64,000 nt of DNA, taken from contig OY365810.1 in assembly GCA_959347315.1 (NCBI GenBank), forward strand, positions 23,775,906-23,839,905, read 5' to 3'. A program made the position numbers and the translations under genes. The notes under the pieces are model-generated. The model saw nothing but the letters and a program-made list of their open reading frames with translations, did no database searches and had not been told where the DNA came from. Below are positions 51,201 to 58,293 of this stretch, piece after piece (positions within the stretch are counted from its first letter, which is position 1; every line of letters starts with the position of its first letter). Source of the DNA: Bimastos eiseni (Eukaryota > Annelida > Clitellata > Crassiclitellata > Lumbricidae).

Positions 51201-54200
51201 TCCTTACTAAACATCTTAAGACAATGATTCATCCATACTTAACTTACTTCAGTCTAATCTGAACACCCAACTATCCATCTAGACTTAATAGATTAAGTAC
51301 ATTGCAAAGGGTAATGTACATGATAACGGACGTACTTCATCCTCGCAAATGACCACATCTGCAAATAGTCTCTTACATGTATTTCTAGGCTTGACCAAAA
51401 ACACTTCTGCAATCAATGAATTCGTGTATAGATACGTGCACCAGCAATCAGTTGCCCCTTATATTTAAGAACTACTTTACCTTAATTTCGCTTGTTAATC
51501 CTTATAACGGACTAAGATCGATCCTATAAAAATTATATACCTGTTTAATGCAATAGTGTTTAATGTATAGTTAGCAGGTACTTTGTAGGTGACCCTAGCT
51601 AGCGGGATCTAGATTCCTTCAGATTCCCCAGTTGCTACCAATGTCACTAAAACCTTAAACGAATTTGTGTTACTGCTGTTAATCTGGTTGGTTACAATAA
51701 AATATATTGGATGATTGATTGATTGATTGATTGATAATAGTGTTTATAGTCGCACCAATACAAGGACATTTCCCCCCCAAAATTTGCTGGCCCAAACGCT
51801 TGGAATCAAATCCCTGCGGAAATACATGGTAAAGCGAAAGATTACCTGCTATCAAATTTGCCTGAGTAACTCGTGTGCATATTTTTATATTTTTTATGAT
51901 AATGGTCTGGTTAACTGGCTAAGATAGTAGTACCAACTGGTCAATGTAAGATTATAACACATGGTTATGGTTAAAGTGTGGTCTTTGAACCGACGAAATT
52001 GCCTGTATACGCATTACGCAGTCAACGTTAATTGACCTTGATTTCGTGGTAGACAATGCACGTTAGGTCTCACACACTTCTGAAGATCCACATAATTATG
52101 TGGGTCAACTGAGGGTAGGCCTACATGTCTGTGAAAATGTGGGTCTATGGGTTTTAAGAACAAGCTTCATCTTGTACGAAGCATATATACATGCGTTGAG
52201 ACAGTGACGCCAGTGCTTTAACCCGAGATGTCTACAGCAGAGCCATATTGCAAAACTCCCGTAAGACTAAAAGCCTGTCCACTGATAATAGGAAGATTAA
52301 GCGAATAGGGCGTATAATATAGCCGTTACCTGCTTATCAAGTAAACATAGGCCTACGCCATCGAATAGCAGGTCGTTCCTCAGAAGAGGAAGTGGGCTCT
52401 CCAATGTAGGCGTAGATCTATTAAATCGCTGACTACGCCATCGCATGAACCATAGAGAACACGCTCGCCGTCATTCGCAATTTCCTGTACTAGTCTAATT
52501 TAACAATTTAATTTCCGGTCAGATTATTCATCATACTTACAATTATGATTAACATGCATAATAATGTATCTTGGTACTATGTTATATGCATATAGTACGG
52601 GACACTGATAAGTATGTCCACTGGTTACTCTTTTCAGCTTACTGCGCACAGTTTTGCTAACTGGTGTAGGCCCTATCTTATTCGTTCGTAATGACATTTA
52701 ACACCATACTATTGGACAACGCAGAGAGCGCCTGTGGGTAGATATCTGGAAGGAGCACTATATAAATATTCGGTTACACTACGTTGATAGTAATATTAAT
52801 ACCCAACTGTGATACATGACAATGATGAGGGATAATGTAATAAACAGAATGGTAATAACACCATTATTGAATTTACTTGAACCCGTTGATGGTTTCCGGA
52901 CAACGGTTGTCAGGAGAAGAGAGAAAAGACAGCGAATGAATGCTCAGTAGGATATCAATTACATGGATTGTGTTGAGTGAGGATTTCAGTCGGATTAGCA
53001 GTTCCTAAGGAGCTTTACTTTGTTCGGCAATGAACAATGAACAGCTCATGTTCATTGAAGCACTTTCGCCTCTACATGTAATTAGTAAGCTGTATCTTTG
53101 GGCGTAGAAGCAAGAGTGGCGCGGTTGAATGTATATCGGCGACGTGAAGCCTACAGTGTATTATCTGACATTTTAGTAAAATTAATTATCTTGATTAGGT
53201 CTAGCGATGATATCTTCAATGGTCCTTCATTGTTGTTTGTTAACTTTGCATAATTTATCAAATGAACGTTCCAAAAGAAATTTTGCCGTTTTACTCTGAC
53301 AATATTTAACTTTTATTGCGACTACCAGTTTTGAGTGCATGTATCATTATATTTTCATCTGAACATAACTTTCAGGAACCTCTGAGAAACGTTGAAACCC
53401 CAGAGGTGTAGGTAGTTCGTTTAGTACATTTTGCAATGGCGATAACCATTTGAACTAGACATTCAATATCAAACTTCATATTTGATTATATATTATATCG
53501 CATGCTATAAAGACGCCATTAACAAGCATCGGTGACCTCGGCGAAAAAGGTCGGAGCGATCTTAAAAGATGACCTACTATAGATAAACGATAAATTTCAA
53601 GTGATACGGTCAATCGAGAGCATAAAATCTAAACTAACTCTCTCACTGTTCAAGATAGGTTGTAGGAGAAGGGTCACACTTATCGTATTTTTATGTCACA
53701 TAGTCGTAAAAGCAGCAACCAACAAACCCAAGCATCAGCCCGAGTATCCGCGGCCCATCATTGAAATTGAAACCGGATTAAAATCCCTCTGGCCTTTTGT
53801 TTTCACGGTCACTGATGCCTGCTTCTAGTGGTGAACGGTCAAAATGCTTCCAGTGCACTTACCTTGATTTCTGACGGAATGCTGGCCGGCAGGCGCTCGT
53901 AGTTACCTAGGACGTTGGCCAGACATGCAAATATCGGTTCAACAGCAAACGCCAGACTGTCACTGCAAAGAACCCACAATCAGAAATCTGTGAATTTGTG
54001 ACGAAAGTCCACGTATCTGTTTAGGTGTTAAATGTCACCAGGAAAACAAAGAAGGGCGGCACATATGTTGCTCAGCGGCAACGGAGAACAAAGCACATGT
54101 CGAAAGTGTCACTCATGACGTTCTACACCACGGCTTCTGGGAATTCAACTTCGAAGAAGCGCTGAATAAATGATGAGGATAAAGGAACTGCTATTTCATT

Positions 54201-56918
54201 GCGTGACATCACGCTTCCACTCAACACGTGAAAGGCTGCAATCTTTACAAGTGAGGAAACTATTAACCTAAGATTAGTGTGTATAAGCATGGCGATGGTG
54301 AATTTTAAATATTTAACAAAGCATTAAGACCATGCATTATTCTCCAAATAACTTATCAATCAATCAATCAATCAATTAATGTCGATTTGATATAGCGCCT
54401 CTTCAAGGTATCTACTCAGAGGCACTCCCGGTTTGACTCCGACTGATAAAAACGAATTTCAATTAACAGTAAAAATGCATGCAAGGAATTTCTCGGCAAG
54501 AGGCGTAGCTCTCGGGGGGTCCGTTCCAGATGGTCGGGCCAACAGCTGAAAAGGCCCGATGTTGCATCGTTGTGGTACGAGCGAAAGGGACGACAATTCC
54601 CCATGGAAAGCAGAACGGAGTTGGCGTCGGTCACTATAGTGGCCTCAGCAACTCAGATACAACTCCTTGAGGTAAACTGATGCAGCGCAGCAAAGGCAAC
54701 GCCAAACAAGAGCAGAAACTGAATGCAATGCGCTGGGGAAAGATAACCTGTGCAGGACATCCCGCATATAAGCAGATACATGATCCGTCCTCGGGATTCT
54801 TCCTAGAGCTGTCCTCAGGTGATTTGCATGAACAGTAAAATGTGAGAAAAATGGGGTCAGGCACACACTGCACGGAGCACATAAAAATGCATTTTTGTGA
54901 AAAATCAAAAAAATGTAGACGATTCTGGCTAAGAAAAATTGCTAGGGATGGAGAGGTAGGGCCGATGCAAACATTTATTATTTTGTATGTAATGTAGTAA
55001 GGGAAATAATAATATAGTAATTTTAGAATTTAAAAAATCTTAAAATGCCTAATAGAGATACTTAAAATATAAAATAATGGCACAGTTATTTTGTTAGAAT
55101 TAAGTTTCATCAATAGGCCCGATACCAAATTCTTAGTCAATTGTAGACCTAGTAGGCCTATGCTTTGCTGCAGATACAAATATGTTGATATGATATCAAT
55201 TGATAGTGCTGAAAAAAATGTTTTCCTCAAATTTTGGCGCCCTAGGCCTAGGGCTGCCTATGTGCCTATGCCAGAAGCCGGCTCTGATGCTTTCTATCAA
55301 GCGTGCAGCTGAACGCAAAACGCGTTACAACTTCCCAATCCGGCTCCCAGGAATGCCAGAAAATATGAAAGTAGTCCAGGCGGCTAGTTTCAAATGCTTG
55401 CGCTAAGGTGGCTGCTGTACTAGGAGTGAGAGAGCGGGAAGCCACACGCAGTTGACGCAGCTGTTAGAAGCAGCTGCGAGATACTTATATAGCGCATTCA
55501 GTAGCATCTGAAATACGACTTGATCAACCTATTGTGACTATAAATTTACACATTATTTACAGTCGGCTCTGTTGAATAAGATCTACACGAATACTTATCT
55601 TACTTAGACTATTGCATATCAATGTACTCTTGGTCAATGTAGACAAATGTAGACCACGCATAAATTATATTATGACATCGCATTATAGTGCCTTGTTCAT
55701 ATCTATCGCATATTCCTCTGGAAGCCTGACTCTGACCTCCCACGGACTATTCTTTGGACAGCTGGTGCCCTGCGCTTAGCTTTCAAGTGGCAATTTCGAA
55801 ATTTTGAGATTACGATACAAATTCACGCATGTGTTTATATTAAGTCGTATGAACATTCACACAGCGCCTTTACACAACCTCCAAAGGATAAAGAAACTTA
55901 AGAAGCTGATGTTGTGACATGTCACGTGCACATAGCTTGGATAGATTAGTAGATTACATTCTAGTAATGCGTATATTTCATTTCAGAGTGCAGCCGTTTT
56001 AAGTGCTGTAAACAGCATGGATTACACGTCCTGTGATTTTGATGCAAATTGCGCAAAGGAATTAATGTAGGATTCGTATGAGCAATGCATGATTGTGTCA
56101 GACTGGGGTTAGGTCGGTTTTGTGTCTGATTCCAGAACTTACAGTCTCCTTGAGCGGCTGCTGTTTGGTCTCGTATTATGGAAGACGTGATCTTGTGGGC
56201 CTGTCGTTTTAGAACTAGGCACTATAAGTTTTTAATACTTGCTGTTTTCTTAGTGCTTTTGCTGGTTGGTGTTGGTTATTGAATGAACTGGTTAGCAAAC
56301 AGCAACAAAAGACACCTTGTATGGAATTATAAATATAGATGCAAGGGAGCTGAAACTGGTTCCTGTCAATTTTCCCTCTAGGGCATCACTTTTTTTTATT
56401 GTCTGCAGCAACTCTAGTGGCATATTCACACTTCACAGTATTTTATCTGCTATTTGGCGAAAGCTTTAAGTCATTGACCGAGGTCGAAGCTTATAGCGTC
56501 TTGGCACGACCTCCGGGAATAGGCATTTCACGACATGGCCTTTCACTCCATATATTTTATATATATCTTATATATATTTATATTATATATATATTATATA
56601 TATTATATATATAATATAAATAACCACCCGTTGAGACTAACTTAAGACCTTCTCAGTATCACTTAGGTGATGGCTGAGATTATGACGACAACGGTGATGT
56701 TCGTTATGATAACGATGGCTAAAGTAGCTTTGACATAACTATTCAGCTGCCTCTTACTGGCATTCTTCGATCGGATGTAGTACTCGCAGAATCTTCGAGT
56801 GCCTCAGTCGTGTCAGTAATCGGATCTCTTTGCGCAGAATCTCCGTGACGATGTCTTTCCGTTTCGGCCGGTGGATCTTCTCAGCGATTTTCTTCTCGAA
56901 CAGAAAAACCGACGCTCG
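19313..56918 (-). CDS. SCYL2-like pseudokinase (SCY1-like protein 2 family), 13 exons, 5' end missing
   Basis: Thirteen minus-strand exons join in phase into about 625 residues that follow human SCYL2 order. The kinase-fold part has SVFLFEKK, LTRLRH, SLAFAVEPIFACLANVLG, ALSYLH, MAQPDMDYIAPE and DMYSLGMLICAI. Then come HEAT-like helices (VLPMLTQQL, LDEVLPFITDI, KIMPSLIPHTV). The HRD-like site reads HLNVCPSSV and the DFG site GFGF, so catalysis is unlikely, as in the SCYL family. SCYL2 binds clathrin and works in endosome/trans-Golgi trafficking. Introns reach about 12 kb; one is GC-AG. The protein is clearly diverged from vertebrate SCYL2, so it could be a paralogue. The first coding exon (before SVFLFEKK) was not found and may lie past 64000. 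The last exon listed (19313-19489) is phase-compatible and Ser-rich but not homology-supported; the true stop is unknown. The 31.3-19.5 kb intron holds homeobox copy 2 and the LTR element on the opposite strand. Confidence 0.85.
20789..20850 (+). repeat. Dispersed repeat, CCAGTCCCAAGCCTGG family, copy 2
   Basis: TGCCACTG, then AGTGCCAGTCCCAAGCCTGG and GGAGGGCGAC; same order as the copy at 3.2 kb. Confidence 0.6.
21740..21927 (+). repeat. 5' LTR
   Basis: Begins TGTGAGAGTCACGTG and ends GGTCGTCACA, with TGTGA/TCACA termini. It includes AAATAAATGTAAATTTATT (poly(A)-like). It differs from the 3' LTR at 5 of 188 positions by eye. Confidence 0.9.
21928..21950 (+). promoter_or_regulatory. Primer-binding site
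   Basis: TGGTGCCGTGACC follows the 5' LTR after TTAAA. A TGG start is expected for pairing with the CCA end of a tRNA. The tRNA species was not assigned. Confidence 0.65.
22232..22420 (+). repeat. Imperfect tandem duplication in retrotransposon leader
   Basis: Two units of about 92 bp each contain GTACGCT, TTTTCTTCCA, GTTGTGAA/GTGTGAAGCAAGAAAGAA and CATTCCAGTCAAGT-like blocks. They lie between the PBS and gag. Confidence 0.6.
22525..22938 (+). pseudogene. Retrotransposon gag N-terminal part, ends at in-frame TAA
   Basis: ATG in good context (AACCATGG). 137 codons: an N-terminal helical part (SRLKHLSVDALIGLLVRAGA), then a highly charged Met/Glu/Arg/Lys coiled coil rich in REEKQREM. It stops at TAA 22936-22938, in the same frame as the following gag-pol ORF. 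The stop is either a nonsense mutation or a site of readthrough. Confidence 0.7.
22939..26127 (+). CDS. Retrotransposon gag-protease-integrase polyprotein
   Basis: A 1,060-codon open frame with no ATG of its own at the start; it continues the 22525 frame past the TAA. Numbering from 22945: the gag region is residues 1-220; a CCHC zinc knuckle (CX2CX4HX4C, CFICLSDQHLKAQC) is at 229-242; an aspartic protease has LLDSGSE near 376. The integrase HHCC finger starts at His612. The catalytic core has Asp682, Asp741 and Glu777 (a D,DX35E spacing), and a GPY/F-like WSGPGIV follows. Residues after about 960 begin the reverse transcriptase lead-in. It ends at TAA 26125-26127. The products would form the Gag particle, process the polyprotein and insert cDNA. 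Confidence 0.88.
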   Translation, partial: KNVLPKMPDEDVELPLYLESVESMFLLYQVPEDLKCALLMPFLSEKAKKLVRRLPAVQMNTYATLKTALLREFRLTHLQYRVQFVKAVKVNTESWMQFATRLRTYLRFYLDSKNVTSFQKLQDLWVADRMKECMSFVVRSHVVAKEGDGWLDPISLAELTDIFSINMSENPNFRDTPDKFSSKFGERSNGHGDFNEIEKKPSFSKFNSKGAQDNLGKWKGDMQRKLDKPKCFICLSDQHLKAQCSRNKGKAKVLEEKISHVLVEEEVSEVKGRSVMVRRDDEAEVVEHEGFCNASEVKYGPNDYFRESEFDLGEREKELQRQRSEKKKEEVDVELSSLFTLNALKVTAENAFHDGVFLSGIPKVKLQIGDVECVCLLDSGSEITVVNKRRLPEIGKGGQPMGKVKLRGAFGVPIEAEVFNLPCRLISDDGHKVSVMLTCAVTDDLRVDTECLLTLDDYKALKLSQTVDDCELMGDEDQTVTIEDMTDHERRRTISREMEGRSEGATVFGNFDIAEEVIPVVNRVSGVINEERLDGDEEFDGTQQLVDAAEQMKMEQLTDEGLKECWIKAQKREKNFYVRTGDNLLFHKDKIGLGNVHQMVVPKGKVKEILELAHDCAWGGHFGSRKTTQRIKSSFFWPGMNKEIKEYCQSCKPCQLRMRKTVMDRVPITPVVRPTNVFEVMNCDIIGPFEQVSRGYKYVLCLVDQCSRYPDARPMRTITTEAICDALLEMFSYTGIPRVLVTDRAASFRGKLMNEFMKRLGCAPRFSSPYHPEGNAVVERWNQTLKNLLHQVVRKNPKGWEKQLPFLLWAYREVPNATTGVSPFMMMHGQTGRGPLTILRETWTGEQIASWELADTSKYMQKLKKQLQQTKDIADVHAANAQERYAHYYNLRSKEKTFEIGDQVVMLEKDRHDKLSAGWSGPGIVTKKISAGCYMVQLPDGNERTLHVNYLRPFKARVSAVGVICEGEEDFGEIKYQPDNDLTEVTDKTTALNQIVLEHLNGEQQQELRQLLQKFKTLFDDKPVLCKIGTRSIRLQGDVCPRRQKPYRVPQLFKEEVDRQIN
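26128..26868 (+). pseudogene. Retrotransposon reverse transcriptase (interrupted)
   Basis: Same frame as the upstream ORF, separated only by the TAA. LLDEGLIVESNSPWAHPIV, LRLCCDFREVN, QWLRMPFGLKGASATYQ and the catalytic YIDD (26515-26526) are the reverse transcriptase fingers and palm. FLGLAGYYR marks the connection region. The frame is lost at TGA 26866-26868. Lying 3' of integrase is the unusual arrangement. Confidence 0.88.
26869..27318 (+). pseudogene. Retrotransposon RNase H domain (frameshifted)
   Basis: The tether and first RNase H strand continue in a shifted frame (AFSKLKQAL, then IIQTDAC). A second shift occurs near 26980. The rest (SFASRKLS, KESYAVIFALQRFEHYL, YTDHNPLKYL, DALSRLF) is a normal Ty3/gypsy RNase H end. 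Two frameshifts make it nonfunctional. Confidence 0.82.
27358..27504 (+). repeat. Direct repeat in retrotransposon 3' noncoding region
   Basis: AATAGTTTATGTAACAATTG with AACAC and TGTAAGATTGT occurs twice, about 100 bp apart. Confidence 0.65.
27777..27823 (+). promoter_or_regulatory. 13-bp hairpin upstream of polypurine tract
   Basis: CAATGTTCTGGTA and TACCAGAACATTG are perfect inverted copies with a 21-nt T-rich loop, ending a few bases before the polypurine tract. Confidence 0.6.
27828..27840 (+). promoter_or_regulatory. Polypurine tract
   Basis: AAAAGAGGGGGG lies directly before GTA and the 3' LTR start, as expected for plus-strand priming. Confidence 0.75.
27844..28031 (+). repeat. 3' LTR
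   Basis: Begins TGTAAGAGTCACGTG and ends GGTCGTCACA; 188 bp, same length as the 5' LTR, with about 5 differences. Confidence 0.9.
28657..28665 (+). promoter_or_regulatory. TATA box of homeobox copy 2
   Basis: TATATAAAG conserved from copy 1, so this promoter may still fire. Confidence 0.5.
28916..29557 (+). pseudogene. Homeobox gene copy 2, frameshifted before the homeodomain
   Basis: The first 205 codons give the same protein as the intact gene at 10804; one silent Tyr codon change was noted. An 8-bp deletion at about 29530, between CAGACGA direct repeats present in copy 1, changes the frame. The ORF ends after eight foreign residues (TTQDEEGN). The homeodomain DNA remains downstream out of frame up to 29700, still with the Asp51 codon. 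If expressed, the product would be a 213-residue homeodomain-less protein. The TATA box and leader intron signals are intact. Confidence 0.85.
29701..30890. other. Region after homeobox copy 2
   Basis: AATAAA at 29796-29801 could serve as poly(A) signal. 29878-29970 is a diverged relative of the copy 1 3' region (shared GTTCTGTGATAT and GCAACTGT). No other gene was seen. Confidence 0.4.
30895..31195 (+). repeat. GATA/GGTA tetranucleotide microsatellite
   Basis: About 300 bp of GATA, GATG and GGTA units with GACA interruptions. The minus strand gives a Tyr/Ser/Pro-rich shadow ORF. Confidence 0.85.
31295..31401 (-). CDS. SCYL2-like exon l
   Basis: 107 nt: FNILMDLLRAMLSQIDRERR and LKMISEVPDTSALELR, matching FNSFISVIKEMLNRLESEH. 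Acceptor TTTTCAG, donor AAG|GTGAGA; ends in phase 2. Confidence 0.82.
32349..32467 (-). CDS. SCYL2-like exon k (HEAT-like)
   Basis: 119 nt: IYQHLLCDRKFGLTHNLLAT and KIMPSLIPHTVSPGLSIDQ, matching KKLGITKEQLAGKVLPHLIP..NLNQ. Acceptor GCACAG, donor CAG|GTCTCT. Confidence 0.85.
33027..33159 (-). CDS. SCYL2-like exon j (HEAT-like)
   Basis: 133 nt: TKMNALACVDRLLDSLDKMI and ILDEVLPFITDI, matching VNSLVCLGKILEYLDK and LDDILPFLQQI. Acceptor TGTGCAG; donor ACAG|GTTGGC is weak. Ends in phase 1. Confidence 0.85.
33474..33560 (+). repeat. CCTG/CTAC tetranucleotide microsatellite
   Basis: CCTGCCTGCCTACCTGTCTG-type units in the intron directly next to SCYL2-like exon i. The donor of that exon lies within 20 bp of the tract. 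Confidence 0.8.
33577..33813 (-). CDS. SCYL2-like exon i (HEAT-like)
   Basis: 237 nt, 79 codons: LLEKLDIILDKASEDDIK, CDVLPMIFSTLES and LVLPKAKALFYKST. It aligns with FLQKMDLLLTKTPPDEIK..VLPMVYRALE. Acceptor TTCTTAG, donor CAG|GTAGGC. Confidence 0.88.
34368..34430 (-). repeat. Dispersed repeat, CCAGTCCCAAGCCTGG family, copy 3
   Basis: Reverse complement reads GCCACTGCTCGTGCTCTGGC, then CAGTCCCAAGCCTGGATAAG. It is the best-preserved of the three copies. Confidence 0.65.
34748..34924 (-). CDS. SCYL2-like exon h (HEAT-like)
   Basis: 177 nt, 59 codons: YKSVLPMLTQQL, MLVLVLPSVLSLIA, PEEY and VFSMARPMQ. It matches the ILPCLTSEF...VLPNVLLIA region. Acceptor TTCTGCAG, donor CAG|GTAATC. Confidence 0.85.
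35518..35643 (-). CDS. SCYL2-like exon g
   Basis: 126 nt, 42 codons: LKYFDDPLAK...SQKCEFFTRLAQAIPAFPK, aligned without gaps to PFFDDVGA...QKSQFFKGLPKVLPKLPK. Acceptor TTGCAG, donor AAA|GTGAGT. Confidence 0.85.
35644..38090. other. Large SCYL2-like intron, proximal part
   Basis: GAT/GAC microsatellite at 36000-36035. A tRNA-like or SINE-like stretch is around 36210-36360 (GGAATCGAACTAGG). Four tandem copies of a 14-bp TATAGACGTCTAAA unit lie at 37697-37752. A GGCGCTGTATAAAT repeat tail is near 36550. No exon was detected. Confidence 0.45.
37697..37752 (+). repeat. 14-bp tandem repeat, four copies
   Basis: TATAGACATCTAAA, TATAGACATTTAAA, TATAGACGTCTAAA and TATAGACGTCTAGA in a row. Confidence 0.8.
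38560..38900 (+). mobile_element. CR1-like non-LTR retrotransposon 3' fragment
   Basis: Translation LPMRLFGPLLWNDIPSP resembles the PLLWNDLP end of CR1-type reverse transcriptases. Frames are broken. A second piece with similar composition lies at 38390-38570. Confidence 0.5.
39296..39760 (+). repeat. 52-bp higher-order minisatellite
   Basis: A 17-bp motif ATGGTGTAAGGGTATGG and an 18-bp variant (ATAGTGTAAGGGGTAGGT) alternate as 17+17+18, giving a 52-bp period. The variant recurs at 39461, 39513, 39565 and 39617. The edges are degenerate. The minus strand gives Thr/Pro/Tyr-rich shadow ORFs. Confidence 0.85.
40667..40702 (+). repeat. GGTC tetranucleotide microsatellite
   Basis: Eight or so GGTC units with single changes. 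Confidence 0.8.
40704..43022. other. SCYL2-like intron, repeat-derived
   Basis: Contains a long TA/TATATG tract (41997-42075) and reversed copies of the ATATAGCGCC..CTCAGAGGCGC repeat near 42245-42295. An ORF at 41469-41741 ends in a GCTATATATAAAG tail, probably transposon-derived. Confidence 0.4.
43023..43139 (-). CDS. SCYL2-like exon f
   Basis: 117 nt, 39 codons: MTELFGEVAHRMPLELVEPV followed by EKMINKDIRYRSTAQGFMQ, end of the kinase C-lobe. Acceptor AACACAG, donor CAG|GTATAA. Confidence 0.8.
43205..43330 (+). repeat. Degenerate TTATGTACATATTATA tandem repeat
   Basis: At least four TATGTACATA-containing units in 125 bp. Confidence 0.5.
45190..45545 (+). repeat. ATC/GTC/GCC trinucleotide array
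   Basis: A long run of CATCGT, then CACCGC, CATCAT and TACTAC units. It lies in the intron directly below SCYL2-like exon e. It opens long artificial frames on both strands. Confidence 0.9.
45722..45943 (-). CDS. SCYL2-like exon e (C-lobe)
   Basis: 222 nt, 74 codons. MAQPDMDYIAPE and CDMYSLGMLICAIYNNGK match the AQPNLDYLAPE and DMYSLG blocks. Acceptor TTTATAG, donor CGG|GTAATT. Confidence 0.9.
46085..46240 (+). repeat. Short transposon-like repeat (TAGCG..ACTCAGAG family)
   Basis: ATAGCGTCACTTCAAGGTTA and TTACTCAGAG, then GCCAATGCAGGGCATCCCGC. It resembles the repeat at 54385-54800 and was probably moved by a non-autonomous element. Confidence 0.45.
46720..46875 (-). CDS. SCYL2-like exon d (degenerate catalytic loop)
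   Basis: 156 nt, phase 0 at both ends. ISDALSYLHNTEHMLHLNV and then GIWKLGGFGFAERP; the catalytic Asp and DFG are lost, as in SCYL pseudokinases. Acceptor TTTCTGTAG; the donor CAG|GTTCAA is weak. Confidence 0.82.
46965..47550 (+). repeat. Degenerate array of CTTAATATCACGTTAACAT
   Basis: Nearly 600 bp built from TTAATAT(T/C)(A/G)CGTTAACATC-like units of roughly 19-20 bp with many changes. It lies between SCYL2-like exons d and c. Confidence 0.75.
47551..48401. other. SCYL2-like intron with no clear feature
   Basis: 47541-47747 is open on the minus strand, but no domain or splice framework supports it. Confidence 0.35.
48402..48446 (-). CDS. SCYL2-like exon c, 45 nt, GC donor
   Basis: A micro-size exon of exactly 15 codons (EHSFLETEIKCGILE) that aligns without gaps to DYKLYDVETKYGLLQ. 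Acceptor ATTGAAG. The only donor that keeps homology and phase is GAA|GCAAGT, a GC-AG site. Confidence 0.72.
48447..53862. other. SCYL2-like intron, mostly unassigned
   Basis: About 5.4 kb. ORFs at 49506-49950 and 50454-50726 (plus) look repeat-derived. A GCTGGTGCCTTACGCTTGGC segment near 50480 recurs in diverged form at 55757. (GATT)n at 51709-51738. A GAAGGAGCACTATATAAAT repeat tail is near 52750. No exon was recognised. Confidence 0.4.
50478..50535 (+). repeat. Dispersed repeat, copy 1
   Basis: GCTGGTGCCTTACGCTTGGC followed by TTTCAAATGTCGC and GGAGATTCCGA. A second diverged copy is at 55757-55812. Confidence 0.5.
53863..53962 (-). CDS. SCYL2-like exon b
   Basis: 100 nt. Encodes DSLAFAVEPIFACLANVLGN followed by YERLPASIPSEIK, a strong match to the LAFxTEPVFASLANVLGNW block. 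Acceptor TTTGCAG, donor CAAG|GTAAGTG. Confidence 0.88.
54353..54378 (+). repeat. ATCA microsatellite
   Basis: TCAATCAATCAATCAATCAA directly before a TATAGCGCC repeat start. Confidence 0.75.
54385..54800 (+). mobile_element. Non-autonomous repeat, TATAGCGCC..CTACTCAGAGGCAC family
   Basis: Starts GATATAGCGCCTCTTCAAGG and continues with GTTCCAGATGGTCGGGCCAA and AAAGGCCCGATG. These blocks match a repeat type I recall as widespread in marine invertebrate genomes. Shorter relatives lie at 8.5, 34.2, 36.5, 42.3, 46.1 and 52.7 kb. Confidence 0.5.
55757..55812 (+). repeat. Dispersed repeat, copy 2
   Basis: GCTGGTGCCCTGCGCTTAGC and GAGATTACGA, similar to 50478-50535. Confidence 0.45.
56758..56918 (-). 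CDS. SCYL2-like exon a (kinase N-lobe)
   Basis: 161 nt. Encodes RASVFLFEKK...LLTRLRHSKILRVLHPIEEC, matching the VFxFDKK and LTRLRHP blocks of SCYL2. Acceptor CTAG, donor CCA|GTAAGAG; ends in phase 2. Confidence 0.85.
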
Positions 56919-58290
56919 CTAGAAACAAAGATTCAACACGAAATCTGCAAAAGCTGTCTTAGAACAAGAATATTTGATTTGCAAAGCCTAATCGCAGCTG
57001 CAATCACAGCGCCGTTAATATTTAATTCAAAGTAGAACGGTTTGTGAAATGGTCGATTACACGTGTAAGCGAATTAAGCGGACATTGGCCATGCGAAGAC
57101 GCGACTTAATATTTATCATTCTTTCGATGAAAGGGGTCTCAAGAAAGATCCAATGAAAACGAGAAAGCATGATTGATTTTAAATGATTCAATGCAAATAA
57201 ACACAAAGAAATGAAGTAGCTTGGGCAGCCATGTACTTAATTTAGGCAACTCGATTTAAGATTGGGCTCGATTTAAGATCTTGACTATAGTTTCTATATA
57301 TGCTGTTATATCAAATTACATCGGTTCAAGGGAACAACCTACTAAATACATATACGTTTATAATTATATATATTATGTATATATATATACATAATGCGTC
57401 AGTGTATGCGTTGGACAGGTATTCTGAACAGGTATTCTATAGCGTTGTCTTGCACGGCTAATTAGTTGACAGGAGATGTTTGTATGCCCAGAAGACGTGC
57501 GACGTCATAATTAAGTTACTGGTGAAGCTGATCTGCTATAGATATATGTGCACAGTATATTATATAGTCTATTGTGCTGGCAATGTATTAAAAATTGAGT
57601 CGAAGTAATGCTATTTTGTTGTGTTAAGAAAGAAAGAAGAAATCAACACTTTGAACAATGTCAGTGTCAACTAACATGCCATGTCACTTTCATGCACAAT
57701 GCCAACAAAGTGGAATTATAAGGAAAAGTCGATTTAGTACTCATACAACTCTCCAATAAAAAGGGGCGTGGTCGCATATAGAGGGATGTTCGGTACCTTG
57801 CGTTCGCAGGCTCGAACCCACCCCAGTCACTGCGTAGCGACCTTGGACAAGTTGCTTACCCATAATTGACTGTGAGGAAGGCAACGGAAAACCACCTCAT
57901 TCACCTCATCTCCGGGTGGCGTAATGCCAAATGGACCTGCCCATCGGACAGAGAACTCATCATCACAACTTGAGAGGTGACAGAGTGATAACCGATCAAA
58001 TGGAGAGCAGTTACGAACAGTCTCGCGTGAAATAATTACAGAACAAGAAGTAGGATCAAGGTATTTCAAAGCACGATAACAGTACGCCGATGAAAGATAA
58101 TGACTTTATAATCTAGCAATAAATAAATCTATATATTCTACGTTGATTGCTCCTCTGTCGCACAAAACAAAAATGTTAATTGCCTTGACTACCATAACGT
58201 CTAACTGGACACTGCTCTGACCGTCTCAGATCACGACTCTTAACCGACAGAGTTTCCAGGCAGAAGCACCTAAAGTATTCTAAAGGGATT
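56919..58290. other. SCYL2-like 5' intron or upstream region
   Basis: No exon found. TA-rich palindromic tract at 57360-57400. SINE-like element at 57780-58030. Confidence 0.4.
57780..58030 (+). repeat. tRNA-derived SINE-like element
   Basis: GGCTCGAACCC (B-box-like), then ACCTTGGACAAGTTGCTTAC and GGAAGGCAACGGAAAACCAC. This is the tRNA head plus body organisation of many SINEs. The A box is not clear. Confidence 0.55.
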
Positions 58291-58293
58291 TTA

